NCBI RefSeq assembly: GCF_036518555.1
Contig: NZ_DATDMY010000019.1
Span: forward strand, 1 to 50,032
Direction: 5' to 3'
Origin: Dokdonella_A sp036518555
GTDB lineage: Bacteria > Pseudomonadota > Gammaproteobacteria > Xanthomonadales > Rhodanobacteraceae
DNA length: 50,032 bases
In this document: piece after piece, positions 8,002 to 14,800 of the stretch
How the letters are laid out: each line of letters begins with the position of its first letter
Numbering within the stretch: the stretch's first letter is position 1
Made by a program: the position numbers and the translations under genes
The notes under the pieces: generated by a model
Seen by the model: only the letters and a program-made list of their open reading frames with translations
Told to the model about the DNA's origin: nothing
Databases searched by the model: none

Positions 8002-8031
8002 ATGTGGGAGCGGCTTGAGCCGCGATCACAT
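8002..8031. repeat. REP-like palindrome, copy 1
   Basis: ATGTG-GGA-GCGGCT-TG-AGCCGC-GAT-CACAT: paired outer arms (8002-8006/8027-8031) and inner arms (8009-8014/8017-8022) around a small internal loop. The GGGAGCGGC core recurs at 14631-14656 and 14706-14783. This is the GGAGCGGC class of intergenic REP sequences known in Xanthomonadales. It lies in the 261-bp gap between slyX and the DUF2058 gene. Confidence 0.72.
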
Positions 8032-8101
8032 GGGTTCGATGAATGAAATGCGCGAGTGCGCTTGCTGACCATGCTCCGTTCCTGTTTCGAGTGTCACAGT
8101 C

Positions 8102-8710
8102 ATGTCCGATTCGCTGCGTGACCAGTTGTTGAAGGCCGGCTTCGCGCCGCTGCCGAAGGCCGATAACCGTCCGAAGCCGCAGCAGCGGTCGGGGCAGGGG
8201 AGGCCCCAGGGGCAGGCGAATGCGCGACCGCAGGGGAAGCCGTCCGGAAAACCGGGCCGCGCACATGCCGGCAGGCCGCCGTCGCCACCCCGCGAGAAGG
8301 GTGAGATCGACCTCGCCAAGGCGTATGCGCTGCGCGACCGCACCGAGCGCGAACAGCGCGAGCGCGAGCAACGCGAGGCGGAACAGCGCGCGCGGGAGAA
8401 GCGCGAACGCAAGCAGAAGCTCACCGCGTTGCTGCAGGTACAGGGCGCCGCCCTCAATGACGGCGGGGCGGACATCCCGCGCCATTTCCCCCACACCAAC
8501 AAGATCCGTCGCATCTACGTCACGGCCGAGCAGCTGCCGCGACTCAACGGCGGCGAACTCGCGGTGGTGCAGCTGGCCGGCCGCTACCTGCTCGTGACGC
8601 GCGAAACCGGACTTGCCGCGCAGGCGATCGATCCCGACGCGCTCGTGCTGTTGTGTGATCCGCAGGCGCCTGCGCCCGAGGACGACATCCCGGCAGACCT
8701 CGTCTGGTAG
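8102..8710 (+). CDS. DUF2058 family protein (YaiL-like)
   Basis: 202 residues. The N-terminus MSDSLRDQLLKAGF is the family signature. Residues ~18-65 are a Gly/Pro/Gln/Arg/Lys-rich disordered stretch, ~66-110 a long, highly charged helix (EREQREREQREAEQ...), and ~110-200 a compact C-terminal domain (FxHTNKIRRIYVTAEQLPRLNGGELAVV). The composition suggests a nucleic-acid- or ribosome-associated protein; the E. coli homologue YaiL has no assigned function that I know. No strong Shine-Dalgarno is visible. It stands between a REP element and a secreted-protein gene and seems to be alone. Confidence 0.85.
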   Translation: MSDSLRDQLLKAGFAPLPKADNRPKPQQRSGQGRPQGQANARPQGKPSGKPGRAHAGRPPSPPREKGEIDLAKAYALRDRTEREQREREQREAEQRAREKRERKQKLTALLQVQGAALNDGGADIPRHFPHTNKIRRIYVTAEQLPRLNGGELAVVQLAGRYLLVTRETGLAAQAIDPDALVLLCDPQAPAPEDDIPADLVW

Positions 8711-8790
8711 CGCGCGGCCTGCGACGCAGTGCGCGGAAATCCGCCTGCGCCCGGGCGACGATGATCGCCGTATCGCCGAGGGGGAATCCG

Positions 8791-9867
8791 ATGCACCGAT
8801 CCGCGCTCCTCGCCTGTGTCCTGTCGGTGTTGCCGGCGCTCGCCGTCGCGGTGCCATTGCCGCGTTTCTCGCAGCCGAACGCGATCTGGAACGTCGACGT
8901 GAGCCACGCCGCGCTGCGCCCCAATTCGGCCGCGATGATGAGCCACCTCGCCGCCTTCTCGGCGTCGGGGTGGGGCGACGATCGCGACTTCGACTTCCAG
9001 ATCGACTTCTCGTTCTACGTTCTGCACGCGAATGGGTCGACCACGACGCGGCCGGTCGTCGCGTGGCCGTCGGACGTCGACTATTACAGCCCCGACTGCG
9101 ACGCGCCCGGTCTTCCGTTCCCGGTGCCCGCGGGCGGCGGCATCGAGGGCACCGATCCGCCTGCGTACGCGTGCGACGCCGGCAACGACGATTGCCATCT
9201 GCTCGTCGTCAACGACGCGAGCAAGGTCCTCTACGAGGCGTACGCGACCGAGTCGGCCGATGCGAGCGGCGTGCACGCGATCTGCGGCCTGCGCTGGGAC
9301 CTCACCAAGACCTATCCGCGCCACGGGCGAGGCGAGCACTGCACGAGCGCCGACGGCGCGGGTTTTCCGATCGCGCCGCTGCTGTTCAACGCGGACGAAG
9401 TCTGGGCCGCCGCCCAGGCGCACGGCGACCTCGGTCATGCGATCCGCTTCATCCTCGGCAACAATCGCATGGCGAACGACAAGTACGTGCACCCGGCTTC
9501 GCACGGCACGCTCGCGACGTCGGACGCCAACGCGAATGCCGTGCCCTACGGCTCCCGCCTCAAGCTCAAGTCGACGTTCGACGTCGATGCATTCAGCAGC
9601 AACGAATCGGTGCGCGCGATCCTGCGCACGCTGCAGAAGTACGGCATGTTCCTGTCGGACGGCGGCGGCGTGCCGCTGACCGCGGAGTCGGACGCGTTCA
9701 CGACGCACAAGTGGACCGATGCCGACGTCGACGTCGATTCGCATTCCCTGTTCGGCATCCGCCCGACCGATTTCGACGTCGTCGAAGCCGGCGATCCGAT
9801 GACGGTCACCTACGATTGCGAGCGCACGCCGGACGACTTCATCTACATCGACGGGTACGACTTCTAG
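8791..9867 (+). CDS. Secreted protein of unknown function with C-terminal IDGY-type tail
   Basis: 358 residues from the chosen ATG at 8791, which has GAGGGGG upstream and gives a clean signal peptide (MHRSALLACVLSVLPALAVA). An in-frame ATG at 8761 would put ten residues in front of it. The mature protein holds six cysteines, so disulfides are likely, and many Asp/Asn/Ala-rich loops. Recognisable patches are FDFQIDFSFYVLHANG, IEGTDPPAYACD and GHAIRFILGNNRM, but I do not place it in a family. The C-terminus ends FIYIDGYDF, resembling the tail of the beta-helix protein at 39110-40576. It probably acts outside the cytoplasm. Confidence 0.8.
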   Translation: MHRSALLACVLSVLPALAVAVPLPRFSQPNAIWNVDVSHAALRPNSAAMMSHLAAFSASGWGDDRDFDFQIDFSFYVLHANGSTTTRPVVAWPSDVDYYSPDCDAPGLPFPVPAGGGIEGTDPPAYACDAGNDDCHLLVVNDASKVLYEAYATESADASGVHAICGLRWDLTKTYPRHGRGEHCTSADGAGFPIAPLLFNADEVWAAAQAHGDLGHAIRFILGNNRMANDKYVHPASHGTLATSDANANAVPYGSRLKLKSTFDVDAFSSNESVRAILRTLQKYGMFLSDGGGVPLTAESDAFTTHKWTDADVDVDSHSLFGIRPTDFDVVEAGDPMTVTYDCERTPDDFIYIDGYDF

Positions 9868-9907
9868 GCGGCTCGGCCCGCGGCGGGTAGCCGCGCCATC
9901 GCAAGCC

Positions 9908-10654
9908 TCAGAAATCGATGAAGTAGCCGCCGTTCACCGGGATGTTCGCGCCCGTGATGAAACCCGCATCGTCGGCGGTGAGGAATTCGACCGTGCGCGC
10001 GATCTCGCGCGGCTCGCCGAGGCGGCCGACGGGGATGTTCGCGATGATCTGGTTGCGGATCTCCTCGGGCACCGCCTGTACCATCGGCGTATTGCAGTAG
10101 CCGGGCGACACGCTGTTGACGGTCACGCCCTTCTTCGCGACCTCGCGCGCGAGCGCCATCGTGAAACCGTGCATGCCCGCCTTCGCCGCTGAATAGTTGG
10201 TCTGGCCGAACTGGCCGGTCTGGCCGTTGACGGACGAGATGTTGACGATGCGGCCGAATCCCTGCGTGGTCATGCCGTCGACGATGGGCCGGCACATGTT
10301 GAACACGCCGTCGAGGTTCACGCGCATCACGTCGCTCCATTGCTCGGCGCTCATCTTGCGCAGCGATGTATCGCGCGTGATGCCCGCTGCGTTGACGAGG
10401 ATCGCGACCGGTCCGTACCGAGCGGCGATGCGCTCGGCGAAGGCGGCGCAGCCCGCGTGGTCCGCGACGTTGAGCGGCTCGAACGCGATCGCGCCGTCGA
10501 ACTCCGCCGTTTCGGCCCGGAATGCCTCGACGCGCTCGCTGCGCGAAGCGAGGTCGGCGGCGATCACCTGGCGTCCGGCGCGAGCGAGGTACTTGCAGAT
10601 CTCGCTGCCGAGACCGCCGATGCCGCCCGTGACGACGGCGACGCGTTTGATCAT
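9908..10654 (-). CDS. phaB: Acetoacetyl-CoA reductase / SDR, PhaB-like (copy 1)
   Basis: 248 residues. A classical SDR: TGGIGGLGSEI cofactor loop, NAAGITRD, catalytic Ser in VNISSVNGQ, and Tyr/Lys in NYSAAKAG. The stretch VNGQTGQFGQTNYSAAKAGMHGF and the SPGYCNTPMV loop are PhaB hallmarks, so the likely reaction is NADPH-dependent reduction of acetoacetyl-CoA to (R)-3-hydroxybutyryl-CoA; FabG-type 3-oxoacyl-ACP reduction is the alternative. The ATG at 10654 places the Rossmann strand at residue 3 and has AGGGG upstream; the ATG ten codons earlier is less fitting. It is paralogous to the gene at 11764-12504, with phaR between them. Confidence 0.87.
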   Translation of the reverse strand: MIKRVAVVTGGIGGLGSEICKYLARAGRQVIAADLASRSERVEAFRAETAEFDGAIAFEPLNVADHAGCAAFAERIAARYGPVAILVNAAGITRDTSLRKMSAEQWSDVMRVNLDGVFNMCRPIVDGMTTQGFGRIVNISSVNGQTGQFGQTNYSAAKAGMHGFTMALAREVAKKGVTVNSVSPGYCNTPMVQAVPEEIRNQIIANIPVGRLGEPREIARTVEFLTADDAGFITGANIPVNGGYFIDF

Positions 10655-10745
10655 GGAAAACCCCTGGATCGTGCGATGCGGCATCGGCGGCCGCGCGAAT
10701 ATGCTGCGATGCGTCGCCCTGCCGCGTGCCGGCCGGGCGGTCTCG

Positions 10746-11243
10746 TCAGGACTTGCCTTCCTTCTTCTTGGCGCCGGGGTCCTGCGTGCCGCGCACGCTG
10801 TTCGCAGCCGCGGTGAGGAACCCCTGTTGCAACGACTTCCACATGTCCATGTTGCGTTCGGTCAGGTCATTGAGCATCGACCATGGCCCCTGGCCGAGCA
10901 TGTTGTTGAGCTGGCTGCGGAACTGCTGTTGCTGGTCGAGGAAGACCTGCAGGCTGCGCTCGAGGTAGCCACCCATGAAACCCTGCAGCGAGTCGCCGTA
11001 GAAGCGGATGATCTGCGACAGCAGCTTGGTCGTGAACATCGGCTGCCCACGCTCCTCGTACTCCGCGATGATCTGCAGCAGCACCGAGCGCGTCAGGTTC
11101 TCGCCGGTCTTCGCGTCGCGAACCTCGAATTCCTCGTCGTCGAGCACGAGCTGGCGAATTTCCTCGAGCGTGATGTAACTCGAGATCTCCGTGTCGTACA
11201 GGCGACGGTTCGGGTACTTCTTGATGATGCGGGGCGTGGTCAT
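10746..11243 (-). CDS. phaR: Polyhydroxyalkanoate synthesis repressor PhaR
   Basis: 165 residues. The N-terminal ~60 residues are the PHA-accumulation-regulator DNA-binding domain (RIIKKYPNRRLYDTEISSYITLEEI), followed by the PHB-binding region (LLSQIIRFYGDSLQGFMGGYLERSLQVF) and a Gln-rich, amphipathic C-terminus. In other bacteria PhaR binds DNA in front of phasin and its own gene and is released by binding nascent PHB granules. It lies between two phaB paralogues, which supports a link to PHB metabolism. Neither phaC, phaA nor a phasin is in the window. Confidence 0.92.
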   Translation of the reverse strand: MTTPRIIKKYPNRRLYDTEISSYITLEEIRQLVLDDEEFEVRDAKTGENLTRSVLLQIIAEYEERGQPMFTTKLLSQIIRFYGDSLQGFMGGYLERSLQVFLDQQQQFRSQLNNMLGQGPWSMLNDLTERNMDMWKSLQQGFLTAAANSVRGTQDPGAKKKEGKS

Positions 11244-11351
11244 CGGCCAACGCTAGCAGAATGTGATGCGGCGCACCAGTTGGCGATGCTGCGCAGCAAA
11301 GGGGGTGTGCCGGTGCGGACTCCGGTCTCGCCGCGGGCGGTCCGGGAGGCG

Positions 11352-11764
11352 AACGCGGGCACGCGGGCATCCCGCGCCGTGGCGCGTCCGACACCCGGTC
11401 TCACCCGCTGATGTGGGTATCCGACGCCGGGCAGCGTCGGAAGGGCACGCGCGGGACGTTCGGCGAGCAGAGCCGCCCATGGCGCGCCGCCCGTTCGGCT
11501 CCTGCCTCACCTGGCAGATTCCGCGCGAGATGCCACTCATGGCATCTCGCAAACGAACCTGGGCAAGCAGGCATCCCTGCGCCGCTGCCCGTTCGACATC
11601 CTGTCTCACTTGGTGATGTGCATATCCGACGCCGGAGGGCATCGGATGGGCAGCGCTGGAGACTCGGCAAGCAGCCGTCCATGGGACGCCGCCCGTTCGG
11701 CTCCTGCCTCACCTGGCAGATTCCGCGCGAGATGCCATTCATGGCATCTCGCAAACGCGGAATC
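11352..11764. repeat. Two-copy tandem intergenic repeat (~205-bp unit) with hairpins
   Basis: The space between phaR and phaB copy 2 is built from two imperfect units, 11352-11555 and 11560-11764, offset by 202-208 bp. The second half of each unit is nearly identical: 71 bp at 11485-11555 and 11687-11757 differ at one base. The first halves (11352-11453, 11560-11660) are looser. Each unit has two hairpins: a TCCGACGC-type stem (11420-11441; 11625-11646) and a perfect 11-bp GCGAGATGCCA stem (11525-11550; 11727-11752). In the second copy an outer 8-bp stem (11719-11726 with 11757-11764) encloses the latter. No coding sense is apparent. Confidence 0.82.
11719..11764 (-). terminator. Two-tier hairpin just after phaB copy 2
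   Basis: An outer 8-bp stem (GATTCCGC with GCGGAATC) and an inner perfect 11-bp stem with a four-base loop, separated by an AAAC bulge, begin directly at the phaB stop codon (11764-11766, minus strand). There is no T-run, so it would be an RNA-stabilising or processing structure or a rho-linked end rather than a classical intrinsic terminator. Confidence 0.45.
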
Positions 11765-12504
11765 TACCAACCCATGTACTGGCCGCCGTTGATCGCGAGG
11801 TTCGCGCCCGTGATCCAGCGCGCCTGCTCGGCCGCGAAGAAACCGACCGCATAGGCGATCTCGTCCGGCTCGCCGAGGCGGCCGATCGGGATCTGCGCGA
11901 CGATCTTGGCGCGCACGTCCTCGGGCACGGCCATCACCATGTCGGTGCCGACGTAGCCGGGGGAGACGGTGTTCACCGTGATGCCGAACTTGGCGCTCTC
12001 CTGCGCGAGCGAGATCGTGAAGCCGTGCATGCCGGCCTTGGCAGCCGCGTAATTGGCCTGGCCGTACTGGCCCTTCTGGCCGTTGATCGAGCTGATCTGC
12101 ACGATCCGACCCCACTTGCGCTCGCGCATGCCGTCGATGATCGGGCGCGTCACGTTGAAGCACGAGCCGAGGTTCGTGGCGATGACTTCCTGCCACTGCA
12201 GCGCCGTCATTTTGTGGAACGTCGTGTCGCGCGTGATGCCGGCATTGTTGACGAGGATCTCGACCGGTCCAAGCTGCTTCTCGACGTCGCGCACCATCGC
12301 CTCCGCGGTCGCGGGATCGGCGACGTCGCCCTTCGCGATCGCGAACTCGAATCCGGCCTTGCGCTGGGCGTCCTGCCACGCCTTCGCCTTCGCTTCGTCG
12401 CGGTAATTGGTCGCGACCTTGTGGCCGAGCTGGGCGAGGTGTCTGCAGATGGCGGTACCGATACCGCCGGTGCCACCGGTGACGAGGGCGACGCGTGCCG
12501 TCAT
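11764..12504 (-). CDS. phaB: Acetoacetyl-CoA reductase PhaB (copy 2)
   Basis: 246 residues, exactly the PhaB size. SDR motifs: TGGTGGIGTAI, NNAGITRDTTFHKM, VQISSINGQKGQYGQANYAAAKAGMHGF (catalytic Ser, Tyr, Lys) and VSPGYVGTDMV, all near consensus for NADPH-dependent PhaB. It should make (R)-3-hydroxybutyryl-CoA for PHB. AGGGAG lies ten bases before the ATG. It closely resembles the copy at 9908-10654, but this one keeps the NNAG motif (NAAG in copy 1) and is the better candidate for true PhaB. A two-tier hairpin follows its stop directly. Confidence 0.92.
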   Translation of the reverse strand: MTARVALVTGGTGGIGTAICRHLAQLGHKVATNYRDEAKAKAWQDAQRKAGFEFAIAKGDVADPATAEAMVRDVEKQLGPVEILVNNAGITRDTTFHKMTALQWQEVIATNLGSCFNVTRPIIDGMRERKWGRIVQISSINGQKGQYGQANYAAAKAGMHGFTISLAQESAKFGITVNTVSPGYVGTDMVMAVPEDVRAKIVAQIPIGRLGEPDEIAYAVGFFAAEQARWITGANLAINGGQYMGW

Positions 12505-12576
12505 GATGTGTGTACTCCCTTTCGATGGTCGGAGCGGAAGACGCCGCGAGGCGCCTGCCGCGATTGTGCCTGAGGC

Positions 12577-13464
12577 TCACGAGGTTGCATTGCGCGCTGC
12601 CGCAAAGGCCGCCGGAGCGGCGGCCTTGCGCGGGATGCGCGCCGCGTCGAACGCGCGCGAAGCCCGCGACAATAACATGTGGACATTGCGTTCGGCCTGC
12701 GAGGGTTGGCCGAGGAACTGCAGCGCCGCCCGCAGCGCCGGCAGTGGATCGTGCGCGTCGACCGCGAGCGCGGCCTCGTGCTTGCTGAGCTTGCGGCCGT
12801 CTGCGCCGAGCGCGAGCGGCAGGTGGGCATGGCGGGGCTGCGGCAGGCCGAGTCGACGCTGCAGCAGGATCTGCCGCGGGGTGGAGTCGAGCAGGTCGGC
12901 GCCGCGCACGACTTCGCCGATGCATTGCGCGGCGTCGTCGACGACGACCGCGAGCTGGTACGCACAGGCGCCGTCGGCGCGCCAGATCACGAAGTCGCCG
13001 ACGTCGCGCGCGAGGTCCTGCCGCCGCGGTCCCTGCACGCGGTCGTCGAACCCGATGCTTTCCGAGCCGACACGCAGGCGCCAGGCGGCCGGACGTTCGC
13101 GCGCGGGCGCGATGCAGCTGGACGGATGGATGCCGCCGAACGGTTCCAGATCGGAGCGGCTGCACCAGCAGCGATAGGCGTGGCCGTCGCGCTCGAGTTG
13201 CGCCAGCGCTTGCGCGTAGAGCGCGGTGCGCGCGCTCTGGAATACCACCGGTTCGTCGCTCGCGAGCCCGAACGCATCGAGGGTCGCAAGGATGTCCGCG
13301 GCCGCGCCGTCGACTTCGCGCTCGCGGTCGAGGTCCTCCATGCGCACGATCCAGGCTGCGCCCGCCGACCGCGCGAACAGCCAGCTGCCGAGCGCGGCGA
13401 CGAGCGAGCCGAAGTGCAGGCGGCCGGTCGGCGACGGCGCGAAGCGACCCCGCGCCGTCGTCAC
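12577..13464 (-). CDS. gluQ: Glutamyl-Q tRNA(Asp) synthetase
   Basis: 295 residues, a truncated glutamyl-tRNA synthetase catalytic domain without the anticodon-binding part. It attaches glutamate to the queuosine at position 34 of tRNA(Asp). Motifs: RGRFAPSPTGRLHFGSLVAAL (HIGH-type HFGS), KLSKH (KMSKS-type) and a zinc site CWCS...GGIHPSSC. In E. coli the third zinc ligand is Tyr in GGIY; here it is His. I chose the GTG at 13464, four codons before RGRFAPSP, as in relatives; the frame is open far upstream with no fitting start. dksA, its usual neighbour in enterics, is not adjacent. Confidence 0.88.
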   Translation of the reverse strand: MTTARGRFAPSPTGRLHFGSLVAALGSWLFARSAGAAWIVRMEDLDREREVDGAAADILATLDAFGLASDEPVVFQSARTALYAQALAQLERDGHAYRCWCSRSDLEPFGGIHPSSCIAPARERPAAWRLRVGSESIGFDDRVQGPRRQDLARDVGDFVIWRADGACAYQLAVVVDDAAQCIGEVVRGADLLDSTPRQILLQRRLGLPQPRHAHLPLALGADGRKLSKHEAALAVDAHDPLPALRAALQFLGQPSQAERNVHMLLSRASRAFDAARIPRKAAAPAAFAAARNATS

Positions 13465-13528
13465 TGCGAACCTGCGGCGCGCTTCACGGTCCAAGTCGCA
13501 CTCCCGGTCGTGCGGGGAAACCGATAGG

Positions 13529-13556
13529 CTTCCAAACGCGACCACAGCCCCCATCT
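13529..13556 (+). promoter_or_regulatory. Candidate heat-shock (RpoH) promoter of htpX
   Basis: CTTCCAAA (13529-13536) and a perfect CCCCATCT (13549-13556) are 12 bp apart, within the range for sigma32 promoters (CTTGAAA-N11-16-CCCCATnT). The -35 is two bases off. The predicted transcript would carry a ~180-nt leader. Position in front of a known heat-shock gene is the main support. Confidence 0.42.
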
Positions 13557-13642
13557 GGGGACTTCGAAGGAAGAAGCGGTGGTCCAGGCACCGGGAAGTG
13601 CCAGTGACGGTCGGGCGCGCGAGCGACCGATCGGCGCCCGGA

Positions 13643-13663
13643 CCACAGCCGTCCAGGCTGTGG
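13643..13663 (+). other. Perfect hairpin in the htpX leader
   Basis: CCACAGCC-GTCCA-GGCTGTGG, an 8-bp perfect stem 80 bp before the htpX start. It may shape the leader RNA; no ribosome site is inside it. Confidence 0.4.
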
Positions 13664-13743
13664 CGCGGGAGAGCAACGACGTTGCCGGTGCCGGCCTGCG
13701 GGACCGGCGCGCAACCCGAACGTAGTCGATATCGAGGAAGGCC

Positions 13744-14625
13744 ATGCTGCGCATCGTACTGTTTGTCCTGACCAACCTGGCGGTGATGGCGCTGTTGACC
13801 ATCGTCGTGAAGCTGACCGGGCTCGACGTCTACGCCTACCGTCGCGGCGGCCTCAACCTGCAGGGGCTGCTGATCATGGCTGCGGTGATGGGCATGGGCG
13901 GCTCGTTCATCTCGCTCGCGATGTCGAAGTGGATCGCCAAGATGTCGGTCGGCGCGCAGGTGATCGCGCAACCGCGCAACCCGACCGAGCAGTGGCTGCT
14001 CGATGCGGTGCGCGCACACGCGCAGAAGGCCGGCATCGGCATGCCCGAGGTCGCAATCTACGAAGGCCCCGAAATGAACGCGTTCGCGACCGGCATGTCG
14101 AAGAACAGTTCGCTCGTCGCCGTCAGCACCGGCTTGCTGCAGAACATGGATCGCCAGCAGGTCGACGCCGTGCTCGGCCACGAGATCAGCCACGTCGCCA
14201 ACGGCGACATGGTGACGATGGCGCTGCTGCAGGGCGTCCTCAACACGTTCGTGATCTTCCTCGCGCGCGTGCTCGGCACGCTCGTGGACCGTGCGATCAG
14301 CGGCAACCGCGAGGGCGGTGGCGGCGGGTTCGCCTATTTCGCGATCGTGATGGTGCTGCAGGTCGTGCTCGGCCTGTTCGCATCGCTGATCGTGATGGCG
14401 TTTTCGCGCTGGCGCGAGTTTCGCGCCGATGCGGGCGGCGCGCGCCTCGCCGGTCGCGGCGCGATGATCTCCGCGCTCGAGCGGCTTGGCGCCAACCACG
14501 GTGAAACGACGCTGCCGAAGGCGATCCAGGCGTTCGGCATCTCGGGCGAGGGCGGCGTCGCGCGCCTGTTCATGAGCCATCCGCCGATCGCCGAGCGCGT
14601 CGCTGCGCTGCGCGCCGCCGCCTGA
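13744..14625 (+). CDS. htpX: Membrane-bound zinc metalloprotease HtpX
   Basis: 293 residues, standard length. It degrades damaged inner-membrane proteins alongside FtsH. Two N-terminal membrane spans (residues ~4-25 and ~41-62) are followed by the catalytic domain with HEISH (His146, Glu147, His150), two further spans (~160-178 and ~195-213) and the third zinc ligand Glu in REFRADAGG. GAGGAAGG stands in front of the ATG. The start and the hydrophobic N-terminus match the family. A RpoH-like promoter lies 190 bp upstream, in keeping with heat-shock control in E. coli. A REP palindrome and a terminator follow the stop. Confidence 0.95.
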   Translation: MLRIVLFVLTNLAVMALLTIVVKLTGLDVYAYRRGGLNLQGLLIMAAVMGMGGSFISLAMSKWIAKMSVGAQVIAQPRNPTEQWLLDAVRAHAQKAGIGMPEVAIYEGPEMNAFATGMSKNSSLVAVSTGLLQNMDRQQVDAVLGHEISHVANGDMVTMALLQGVLNTFVIFLARVLGTLVDRAISGNREGGGGGFAYFAIVMVLQVVLGLFASLIVMAFSRWREFRADAGGARLAGRGAMISALERLGANHGETTLPKAIQAFGISGEGGVARLFMSHPPIAERVAALRAAA

Positions 14626-14630
14626 CCGTC

Positions 14631-14656
14631 GTGGGAGCGGCGGAAGCCGCTCCCGC
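14631..14656. repeat. REP-like palindrome, copy 2
   Basis: GGGAGCGGC-GGAA-GCCGCTCCC: a perfect 9-bp stem (14633-14641 with 14646-14654) starting eight bases after the htpX stop. Same core as copies 1 and 3. Confidence 0.75.
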
Positions 14657-14674
14657 ACCGATCGCGACGAAACG

Positions 14675-14703
14675 AAAAAGGCCCGGGATTCCGGGCCTTT
14701 TTT
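14675..14703. terminator. Bidirectional rho-independent terminator (htpX / fimX)
   Basis: A-run 14675-14679, stem GGCCCGG/CCGGGCC (14680-14686 with 14691-14697), loop GATT, T-run 14698-14703. With the A-T pairs the stem is 12 bp. It lies between the htpX stop and the fimX stop and should serve both. Confidence 0.9.
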
Positions 14704-14705
14704 CT

Positions 14706-14783
14706 GTAGGAGCGGCGGAAGCGGCGATGCTCTCGATGCCGAGCGATGGAGCTGAATAGCATCGCGGCTTCCGCCGCTCCCAC
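14706..14783. repeat. Paired inverted REP-like elements forming a long stem-loop, copy 3
   Basis: Two 26-bp arms (14706-14731 and 14758-14783) are near-perfect inverted copies, each a GGAGCGGCGGAAGC-type REP, separated by 26 bp. Such head-to-head REP pairs (BIMEs) are typical of transposase-mobilised REPs. It lies 18 bp from the fimX stop. Confidence 0.75.
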
Positions 14784-14800
14784 CAAGCGGGGTAGGCGCG

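Noticed and set aside
11352..11764. CRISPR array or attachment-site reading of the phaR-phaB spacer
   Set aside because: There are only two units of ~205 bp, with no regular short repeats and unique spacers and no cas gene or integrase nearby.
13465..14658. N-terminal extension of GluQ-RS by ~400 residues
   Set aside because: It is antisense to htpX and has Arg/His/Asp-rich composition; GluQ-RS starts just before RGRFAPSP.
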